Source: Chaetoderma sp. LZ-2023a
Lineage: Eukaryota; Mollusca; Caudofoveata; Chaetodermatida; Chaetodermatidae
NCBI GenBank assembly: GCA_034401795.1
Contig: JAVVLW010001472.1
Span: 1-64,000 of the forward strand
Length of the DNA stretch: 64,000 nt
Reading direction: 5' to 3'
Positions 55,691-64,000 of this stretch are shown one piece after another; position 1 is the first letter of the stretch, and each line of letters starts with the position of its first letter. A program made the position numbers and the translations under genes. The notes beneath the pieces are model-generated. The model searched no databases and was not told where the DNA came from. It saw nothing but the letters and a program-made list of their open reading frames with translations.

Positions 55691-56064
55691 ATCATTACAA
55701 GGTAAAGCCAGCTAGACAATGGGTATGATGCTCATATACACTGATCCAGACTAACATCTATACTGCTTGTAATATTCAGTTCCACTCATCCTGATTGCTA
55801 TATAAATCTTTTATTCACATTACCGCCCATCTGTTCAAAATTTGTTACAAACTCACACGAGATTCGCATTGACAGCGTATTGTTTTAGATGTTTATATTA
55901 GTTAACATTGTATCAATGGCGACAGCTGGTCAAACAATATATTATGTATGTTATAAACATTAGTTTACAGCCTGGCATGTTACGTGTGCGCTGTGGGAGA
56001 GATGAAGAATGATGTATTTTAAACATTTAACCCTTCTAGAGAAACAACAAATTTCTTTTGATGT

Positions 56065-56230
56065 AAGGAATATTCTGTTGAATATTTTGAAATTAATTTG
56101 ACTGGGAACTGTTGCTGCCACATGCTGCAACAAATTCCAGTCAAATTAGTTTCAAAATATTCAACGGCTTGCCTATATAGTTGCCTTGTAATCGAGGTAT
56201 TGGAATTTGAAGGGTTCATTCCATTTTTTT
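56065..56230 (+). repeat. MITE family 1 core hairpin
   Basis: TGTTGAATATTTTGAAATTAATTTGACTGGGAACTGTTGCTGCC and its near-perfect inverse make a hairpin of about 45-bp arms, followed by the CTTGCCTATATAG spacer seen in other copies. It is preceded by AACCCTT. Confidence 0.8.
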
Positions 56231-56390
56231 CAAACAAAATTGCCAAGAGGCTGCAACAGACCCTAGAAAATAATAAACATCATGGTTATTAGCGATAAGT
56301 TATTACCTAAAACGCTAAAAGCGATTATCAACAGATTATTTACATGACAAATTTGCTGCCTAAAGCCACGTTACTGCTACTGCTGCATCG

Positions 56391-56565
<175 letters not shown>

Positions 56566-56929
56566 CTCAATCAACACTAGCATAGCAGTGGGATAAATTC
56601 TTTATCATCTACGATTTATTAAATCTATTATTGCGTTACATATGCGCAACAGTAACAACAGCGTCAAGTAAACTTATTTTCAAAGTACTGGGTATCACAA
56701 TCGCTCTTTTTGAGATAGGGATAATGAGATTTCGGTGTTGAAATGGTGGGTAATGGTTCCCCAAATGATAAATGATCCTGTTTTACAGACTCTACTGCCA
56801 TAGTAAACTACTCTATGACATTTCAGATTAATCACAGACAAAAAGGATAACAAGGTGACAGATGCGCTGAGCATTACCGGAACACTACGCCAGAAATGAC
56901 AAATTCTTTATGAAAGTCAGTTAGAAGTC

Positions 56930-57030
56930 TGTTGAATACTTTGAAAATAATTTGACTGGGAACTGCTGCTGCCTAAGACAGGAACAGGTTCCAGACAAAT
57001 TAGTTTCAAAATATTCAATAGTTTTCCAGT
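56930..57030 (+). repeat. MITE family 1 core hairpin
   Basis: TGTTGAATACTTTGAAAATAATTTGACTGGGAACTGCTGCTGCC followed by its inverse ending CAAATTAGTTTCAAAATATTCAATAG. Confidence 0.8.
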
Positions 57031-58107
57031 GTATCAATATTGAAATCGAGACACTAGAATTTCAAGTGTTAAAGGGTTAACGGTAGTCTATCTAATATCA
57101 ACATTCACTAAGTGATGTGAAAAAATCAGCTCAAAATTGGTTCAACACTAAGTGCTGCAAGTCCATTGCAAGTACATCGCGTCCATGGCAACCCCATTGG
57201 ATAGTTAGTTAATGCCTTTTAAGTAACTTTAAAATTATAACTGCCTACTGTAGGTAACATATTTTAATGACAATGTTTAACCAATACTAAGCGAAGAAGG
57301 TTAGTAATATGTCATTCCGCTAATGGAACTATTTCTACTTTTGTGACATAATTAATGCAAATATAAATAGCATAGCGTAATGATTATAGAACACGTGTTC
57401 ATGTTGCCACACGAAACCCAAAAATACATTTGCCATAAAACCAATATACATGTGCATATATCTAAATGTAATGCCCAGTGTTATTTACTTAATTGTAACA
57501 TTATAACAGTAGATAATATATAATAACGGCTTTGTTATCATAAAGTGTATGGTGAATGCCTTTTTAGAGTACTATGTTTAACATAATCTTGACCTTTGAT
57601 CGTGAACGCGAAATCAATACCAATCATGTGTCCAATTTTAATTCCCAATAAGACACACTAATTTTGAGATATAATGTCCAGTAAAGTGATGTAGCTATAG
57701 TCTGGGAGCCAGGATCTGAAAATTTGGCTTACCCTACCTGTGTTTTGATGTTTTTTTATTATAGATATATTCATGCCAGAGGAGAATTCAAACGGTGTAT
57801 AAAAATTGGATCCGGCGAACATCTCCATTTTGGATAAAATGGACTCTAACACCAAAATATGTTTTTAAAGAATGAATAATGGTTTTAACACTATATCTCT
57901 GGAATTCACATTATTTGTATAATATTTGGTGCCAAAAACACTTGAGAGGTACCTAATGTTATAATGTAATGATAACGGGCTTACAATCCTTGGTTTTATC
58001 AAATGCACTAGGGTGTTTATATTTGGGGATATTTGGGTTGGGGCAATAACAGGGGTAGGCTGGGGACCGGTGCCCCTCTCGATCCAGTGCTCACCGGGAG
58101 ATTTGTA
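57031..58107. other. Unassigned AT-rich stretch
   Basis: No gene or repeat family recognised. A GGGGCAATAACAGGGGTAGGC patch lies just before the next AGGCCC-type head. Confidence 0.45.
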
Positions 58108-59167
58108 ACAAGATGCTCAAGGGTCCTGTATCGCTCGCCTGGAACATAGGCATTTCAACAAGACATGTCATCGCCTATAAGCAGAGTCCTGGGGTTTGGA
58201 CAGAACTGCGCAAAGAACAATAATGTGTCCTACCAAATTTGGTTAAGATCAGTCCAGTACGTGGTTCTCGTGAAGAATCCAAGATGGCCAATCAGCTTCT
58301 TTTGAATGAATTTGATATCTGTGCATTAACCCTTTAGCACTCATATCAGCCAAAGATGTCTTCTGCAGTGGTCTTGATACATGTTTAAGGACTATTTTTG
58401 AAAAGTTACTACTGGAATGACTGGCTCGATAACTAAGCCAGTCACTACAGTGGTAAATTTTGAAAAATAGTCTTCTCTTGATCTGCAAATGGGCATTTTC
58501 TATGAGAAAATAGAAGTTTTCTTCAACAAATTCGAGGGTTAAAGAGTTAAAGATACTTCCTGTTAAATACAATTGAATTCAGCCCAGTTGTTCTCAAGAA
58601 CAGATTTTAAATTTCCTATTGCTTTGGTATGGTAACTTTTGGTGGGGAAAAAATCCAGGATGGCCGCCAAACTATTTATCAGCATATGCAAAAACCAATA
58701 CAAAATCCATCAAAGAAAAAAATACAATATGGAGACCAAACATGCTACATTTTGATTGGTGCATGGCGACAATGCTTTTGTTTTATGCATCACCTTCCCT
58801 TGAACACACTTTAATGGCTCTAAGTGTCCAATCATATCTCCAAAATTTCAGCGCAATCTGTACAGCGATTCTGGTGGTTTTCGCGAAAACTAGGTCATCT
58901 GACATGGTCGCCAAGTAGTTGGCCAATCAAGATCCCGCGAACAAACTTGGTTTAGCTATTGGCTGCCCTAGATCATCTTTCCTGATTGAAAAATCGATCA
59001 CCTAAGTGGTTTTTGAGATTTTTAAAACAAAATCCAAGATGGCTGCCGAAGCATTTGGTCAATCAAGTTACCCTGAACAAACTTGGTTTAGCGCTTGCCC
59101 TAGATGATCTTTCAAGAGTTTTGAATCGATCCACCAAGCAGTTAGGAGATTTTTAAAGACGTTTCTA
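58108..59167 (+). repeat. AGGCCC/CACCTGG repeat, diverged copy with nested hairpin
   Basis: Head AACAAGATGCTCAAGGGTCCTGTATCGCTCGCCTGGAAC, body with AAGATGGCCAATCAGC, AGGATGGCCGCCAAACTATTTATC, ACATTTTGATTGG and GAACAAACTTGGTTTAGC. Foldback family 2 is inserted at 58,340-58,560. There is no clean right end; another head follows at 59,168. Confidence 0.75.
58340..58560. repeat. Foldback family 2 hairpin inside the AGGCCC repeat
   Basis: GACTGGCTCGATAACTAAGCCAGTC core with ACTACTGGAATGA / CACTACAGTGGTAAA and GACTATTTTTGAAAA / TTTGAAAAATAGTC arms. It is bounded by TTAACCCTTTAGCACTC on the left and GAGGGTTAAAGAGTTAA on the right, suggesting TTAA-proximal ends. Confidence 0.8.
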
Positions 59168-59560
59168 ACAAGAGGACCAAGGGGCCTGTATCGCTCACCT
59201 GGAATAAATTTATTTCAATTAGAAAAGCCATCGTCTATAAGTAGAAACCTGTTTTGGCCATAATTGCAACAAGAACTAGGTCATACAAGAGACTGTCAAG
59301 CAAATCGACAAATCAGGTTTTCTTGAACAGACTTGATTCAGCTTTTACCATATGTGAAGTTTCCGAAGTTTCATATTAATTCGGTTCGGAGATTTTTAAA
59401 GACGTTTCTAAAAATCAGCCAGAAATCCAAGATGGACGCTGGCCAAATTGACTAACCAGCTCTGCTTAAACCAAAATGTATCTCTATGCCCTAAGGATGC
59501 CTTCTGCCCAATATAATTGAAATCAGACCAGTGGTTCTCGATTAGTAGTCGTTTAAACAA
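59168..59560 (+). repeat. AGGCCC/CACCTGG repeat, short copy
   Basis: Head AACAAGAGGACCAAGGGGCCTGTATCGCTCACCTGGAAT, then TTTCTTGAACAGACTTGATTCAGC and AGAAATCCAAGATGGACGCTGG. It ends near CAAAAAATTGACTGAAAGCTGAC without the CCAGGTGAG tip. Confidence 0.75.
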
Positions 59561-60370
59561 AAAATTGACTGAAAGCTGACAGAAGGGGTGTGTGTGGTTG
59601 GGGGAGGGTGTAAACTTATGCTCCGGAAACCAGATGCTTTTAAAGTGATGCTAATCTCATCTCAAATGTTGCATTGTACTGATAGATTATGCTTTATAGA
59701 TTCCACATCATTCACATTGCCTTATCTGTATCACATTTATCTGCTTTATATCCCGTAAATGTTGAACAGTGATCGCCACCATTTTGTCATCCGAGGCCAT
59801 TTTGTCACCCGAGGCGTTAGTGTGTGATGTCATGTAACTGCTAATGCAATTACCTTCCTTATTATGTAATAATCATCTTGTTGAATATTTTGAAATTAAA
59901 TTGTCACAACTACCAGTCAAATCATTTTCAAAATATTAAACAGTTAACCTGTATGGCTGCTTTTATAGCACATTGCCAAAATATAGATGGTACTTCTATT
60001 ACTGAGAGTATATGGCGAGCGTACATGCTAGGGTTTTCTGATTGGTTAAAAAGGAAATCATGACAGCCATCAAAAGCTGTAGAAAAGTATCAACATTTAG
60101 CTACTAAAGCATGAACATCTTTCGTTGTTGTGTTTGTGACCTCATCTGGTAGCCATAGTCAACAAACATACAAGTTATTAATCTAAGTCAGATTTAACAC
60201 TTGGGTGGTAAGGCTGTGATATCAATATTTTTTTCACACACACGCACGCACGCACCTGCGGTATGTCATTGACAGAGGGGGTGGGGTGATTTCATTGCAA
60301 TAATCATAAAGCATTTTCAAAACAAATACTGCAAACAAAATAGCATATTCACTGATATCCACTTCTGCAA
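59561..60370. other. Unassigned stretch with MITE core
   Basis: Holds a short MITE family 1 core at about 59,875-59,945 (TTGAATATTTTGAAATTAAATTGTC / CAGTCAAATCATTTTCAAAATATTAAACAG) and a (CACG)n patch at 60,237-60,258. No gene. Confidence 0.55.
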
Positions 60371-61309
60371 CAAGAGGCCCAAGGGCCTGTGGCTCTTACC
60401 TGGACCATTGGCATTTAAACCATTTGCATTTAAATAGACATGATGGGTGATTTTCGGAAAATCCAAGATGGCCAACAAAGAATTCAACAAGACTTAATAT
60501 GTTGAAGCCTACCGTCATAGGAACGTTCCAACCAAGTTTTGTTGAAATTGGCTTATTGATAAGGAGTACCGTATTTAAATGGTTCCAGAAAACTTTTAGG
60601 AAAATCAGAGATTGCTGCCAAAAAAATTGACCTATCGAAACTCTGAATGAATTTCTAGAGGCTACAACAATAGGATCCTTCCAGCCAATTGTTTGAAATT
60701 GCCCAATCGATTAATGAGGAGTAGCATTTTATATAAATTCCCATTTATTGGAAAACCCAATATGGCCACCATCAAAATCAAGCCGTCAAAATTCTGTGTA
60801 CAGGTTCTGAAGCGTACGGGCCTAGGGTTCTTCCAGCTGAGTTTGGTAGAAATCAGCCAAGCGGTTAATGAGGAGTAGCTGATTTTAACTGATTTCCCCA
60901 AATATTCAGAAAATCCAAAATGGCCACCAAAAAAAATTGAACAATCAAAATTCTATGTGCACCTTCTAAAGCCTACCACCCTAGGCTCGTTCCAGCCAGT
61001 CGGGTTGAAATCACCAAGTAGTTAATGAGTAGACAACTTTCAGCAATTTCTTCGGAGAATTCAAGATGGCCACCGAATAAATTGACCAATCAAAATTCTA
61101 TATACAAGCTCTGAAGCATAGCACTTTAGCGTCCTTCCAGCCGAGTTCAAGCAGTTAATGAGGAATAGCCTTTTAAATGATTTAATTACGCTGAAATCCG
61201 CCAAGCGGTTAATGAGTAGCGTTTTTAAGCAAAAGTTGACGGACGCCGGACCCATGGATGGTCACCATGCCATAAGCTCACTTGGCCATTCTGGCCAGGT
61301 GAGTTAATA
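60371..61309 (+). repeat. AGGCCC/CACCTGG repeat, complete copy
   Basis: Head CAAGAGGCCCAAGGGCCTGTGGCTCTTACCTGG, then four or five internal subrepeats of about 135 bp, each with a CCAAGATGGCCA block, AATTGACCAATCAAAATTCTRT, CCTTCCAGCC..GTTGAAAT and GTTAATGAGGAGTA. It ends ATTCTGGCCAGGTGAGTTAATAA. Confidence 0.85.
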
Positions 61310-61789
61310 AGGGAGACAACTTTGTTCAGTATCTAAAGGAGTCCGACTGACCCTAAAAAGACCTGCCTACTCAAAATCTTTTTTGTAGTTTCCTGTGAAG
61401 AATTATGTTTATTTTCTGATGTAAGTTCATCAGGAGATTGAATTGACTCCTTTCGTCACGATAACCTTAGATAACCGTTAGAAACTGTTTGCTTTAAAGT
61501 TTCTGTTTCAAGTTCAAATAAAAACCTTCAACTTTTCTTCTTTAAATTCAATTTTGTAATGTTATATGTCAACAGGTAAAAAAAAAGAATTTACCTACCT
61601 ACCTCCCTACCTACCTACCCTACTCCAACCACAAGGGTCGGGACAGAACAACCAAAGAATCTTTTAAGGATGGCCTTAGTATTACATACAGTACATCTTT
61701 TTGATGCAATGGGTGCTTTTTGCTGGTACATAAAATGTATGAGGAAAGTTGCCAATGAATAGCTATCTTCTTGATTACTGAACCAGTCT
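61310..61789. other. Unassigned stretch
   Basis: No gene. Short (TACC)n at about 61,592-61,620. Confidence 0.5.
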
Positions 61790-62215
61790 GTCCATTGGTA
61801 TGTTTTCTAATAGAAGAATATGTTTTGAAAATTTGCCACTGTAATGACTGGCTAAATAACCGAGCCACTCTTTTCAGTGGTAAACTTTCAAAAATTGCCT
61901 TCTCTTGGTCTGCAAATGGACATTTCTCGAGACCAATCATGATGCCGCTGTCAGTTGAGGCTATTAAAGGGTTAATCCTTTAATCCTCGAATTTTGTTCA
62001 AGAAAATTAAAATTTTCTCATAAATGACCATTTGCAGACCAAGACTATTTTTGAAAATTTACCACTGGAATGACTGGCTCAAGTCAGTCATTGCAGTGGC
62101 AAATTTTCAAAACAGTCTTCTCTTGTTCTGTAAATGGACATTATTTCTCAAGACCACTGCAGAAGCCTTTTTTGACTGATACGAGTGTTAAACGGTTAAC
62201 CCTTACATATCCGAA
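61790..62215. repeat. Foldback family 2, two adjacent hairpins
   Basis: First unit about 61,790-61,975: ACTGTAATGACTGGCTAAATAACCGAGCCACTCTTTTCAGTGG. Second about 61,976-62,215: TTAATCCTCGAATTTTGTTCAAG, CATTTGCAGACCAAGACTATTTTTGAAAATTTACCACTGGAATGACTGGCTC and its inverse, ending AAACGGTTAACCCTTA. They abut at AAGGGTTAATCCTTTAATCC. Confidence 0.85.
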
Positions 62216-62224
62216 GAAACAAAT

Positions 62225-62285
62225 TCAGTTTTATGTAAGGAATATTCTGGCGAATATTTTGAAACTAATTTGACTGAAAGGGGTT
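62225..62285 (+). repeat. MITE family 1 core fragment
   Basis: TATGTAAGGAATATTCTGGCGAATATTTTGAAACTAATTTGACTG, the left core arm only. Confidence 0.65.
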
Positions 62286-62618
62286 AAATGCCTAAGTTAT
62301 GGTTGAGCAGGTTTGAATAAGATAATATAATCACATGCATAAATATATTTATTACAAGGATTACATATAGTTATCATGATTATATATACAAGTCATAGAC
62401 AGTGAATAGCAATGGCTGAATGTAATTAGAGGAATCCTGTCATTGAATAAGATTACTGTTGAATTAATTACATTCCATGATTATAGCATAAATGGTGGTA
62501 TTTACTTTGGAACCAGTATTCCTGAAAAGAAGTTTCACCAGCTACTAGCAATGTTATTTTTAGAATTAACACTAGTATGGACCATCGTTTCCGCCAGTTC
62601 AGGGTGCCTTGAACCCTT

Positions 62619-62790
62619 ACCACTATGATGTCAATATTCTATCTTTTACCATGTCAATAGCAAAGAATCTGGTGTACATTTTCAAACAATTTTGGTGGAC
62701 GATGTTGCTGTCTTCGACAGCACCATCTTACACCAAATTTGTTGAAAAATGTACACCAGTAACCAGTTCATCTTTGAATTTAATTTGAAA
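62619..62790. repeat. Foldback family 3, copy 2
   Basis: CTGGTGTACATTTTCAAACAATTTTGGTGGACGATGTTGCTGTC, a TTCG loop, then its imperfect inverse to TACACCAGTAACCAG. Same block order as 23,039-23,209. Confidence 0.8.
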
Positions 62791-62859
62791 ATTTAAAAAT
62801 CTGACATCAGTGTGGTACGGGTTAAATGGAGAAGTGTGCTGACCGAATCTGGTTTCAAG

Positions 62860-63080
62860 CATCATATTTGCTCAAGATAATTTAAATTTTCTCATAGGAA
62901 ATGTCCATTTGCAGAACAAGAGAATAATACATTTTAAAAAATTTACGGCTGGAATGACTGGCTCGGTTAATGAGCCAGTTATTAGAGTTGAAAATTTTGA
63001 AAAATTAACTATTCTTCTGCAGACTAACCAAGACCAGTCCAGAAGCCATTTCTGGCCGACTTGAGTGTGACTCCTACATA
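62860..63080. repeat. Foldback family 2 hairpin
   Basis: TTTAAATTTTCTCATAGGAAATGTCCATTTGCAGA arm, GACTGGCTCGGTTAATGAGCCAGTTA core, then GACCAGTCCAGAAGCCATTTCTGGC on the other side. Confidence 0.75.
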
Positions 63081-63104
63081 CTCGAAACAACAAATTCTTT
63101 ATAA

Positions 63105-63190
63105 TGTAAGGAATATTCTGTTGAATATGTGGTAATTAATTTCTAGTCAAATTCATTTCAAAATACCCAAAAACTTTCATGTGTAATTGT
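63105..63190 (+). repeat. MITE family 1 core fragment
   Basis: TAAGGAATATTCTGTTGAATATGTGGTAATTAATTTCTAGTCAAATTCATTTCAAAATACCCAA: a shortened hairpin with a lost loop. Confidence 0.65.
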
Positions 63191-64000
63191 TGTCTTGAAA
63201 CTGAGACAGTGGAATTGTATGGGTTATAACGCTAAAAAGTACAGTCTTTTCCGCTACAAGTTTCAAATCTTATCAAATTAGGCTTGTGTGCGAAATAGAA
63301 TTAGAGTTTAAAAATTACAGTTGTTTGATTCGACCAACACTGTATCGACACGGTAACGTGATAGGGCCATTCCATATGAATTCAACACAACCAAAAACCT
63401 GACACACTCTTGACTTTGCTCAAATTTTGCATACTTGTTGGTATAACTGAGAAAATGACCTACACAAAATGTCAGATCTCTAATGACCAGTGTCCGAGAT
63501 ATGGGTCAGCAAAGTTTGGCCAAAATCACGCTTGACCACCAAAATTTTGATGATATTAAATACTAAATCATCCATAATTTCCTTATTTATTATCATACAG
63601 AGCTGATCAATGGCTTGTTTTAAAGGTATTTGGAAACCCTATCCAATGGTATCATTCCTTTCTTTCTATCAGATAATACAATATTGATTTTATTTGACCT
63701 TGGGTAACCTTTGACCTTAGCTACCCACGGAGTACCTTATGTATGGTAAATAAACTAGTGGGCAGTGAATGGGTTTTGGAGATATAGTCTGTTTAGTCAA
63801 TGACATATACAGAGGTCAGTAGAATTATTTCTCCCACCCATAAATATTGGCCAAAAACTGAAAATGGATGTCTGCACTTCAAAGGATGATGAATTGGTAA
63901 CCCCAGAATAACACATTTTGAAGAGATGATTCAAATGCTCAAAGAAAAATTTCAGACAACAGAAAATAAAAGTGTGCAAGTCCAAATATTAACCATATTG
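63191..64000. other. Unassigned stretch to window end
   Basis: No gene supported. The last 640 bp read smoothly, without simple repeats or stops in pattern, and may be part of a repeat continuing beyond the window; I cannot identify it. Confidence 0.4.

Overview
This is eukaryotic, non-coding-rich genomic DNA, most likely from a marine invertebrate. A mollusc is my best guess, from the dispersed repeats with AGAGGCCC heads and CACCTGG ends and from the transposon families present; this is inference from memory, not a search. I see no host gene I can defend, and no tRNA, rRNA or CRISPR. Essentially everything recognisable is mobile DNA, its wreckage, or simple and tandem repeat.

Layout. 1-3.8 kb is unassigned DNA with one old duplication. 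3.81-7.07 kb is a terminal-inverted-repeat (TIR) transposon whose only gene is a FEN1/XPG-like PIN nuclease with an N-terminal Cys/His region and a C-terminal Cys-rich CXC domain. 7.6-9.8 kb holds a 44-bp tandem array and a 700-bp pyrimidine/purine tract. 10.6-20.6 kb holds two damaged minus-strand Ty3/gypsy elements abutting each other: A (10,644-15,608) and B (15,609-20,626, with a 988-bp 5' LTR). 20.6-26 kb is an archipelago of palindromic foldback elements and tandem repeats.

26,043-42,674 is one hAT transposon (ZMYM1/DUF4371 type, minus strand) with matching termini and a perfect 8-bp target-site duplication. It has been split by a 14.2-kb Ty3/gypsy element C (27,236-41,406, plus strand) carrying its own 4-bp duplication. 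Removing C with one duplication copy brings the two hAT halves back into the same reading frame. C has an extremely long 5' LTR (3.37 kb), a tRNA-Lys-like primer binding site, damaged gag-pro-pol, and an unexplained ORF downstream of integrase. Its 3' LTR lacks the promoter-bearing U3.

44.1-47.8 kb holds a second, more decayed member of the nuclease-CXC family on the plus strand, interrupted by about 1.7 kb. 47.9-64 kb is simple repeats, foldback MITEs (one family carrying perfect CRE motifs), an almost exact 932-bp tandem duplication, and several copies of the AGGCCC/CACCTGG repeat.

The strongest candidate for an undescribed system is the TIR element at 3,809-7,072, together with its cousin at 44-48 kb: a mobile family whose cargo, or transposition enzyme, is a PIN/FEN1-like nuclease fused to a CXC DNA-binding domain. 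It resembles what I recall of the XPG-nuclease-bearing branch of Academ DNA transposons, but I cannot confirm that here. All homology statements are by eye and by family knowledge; no database search was run.
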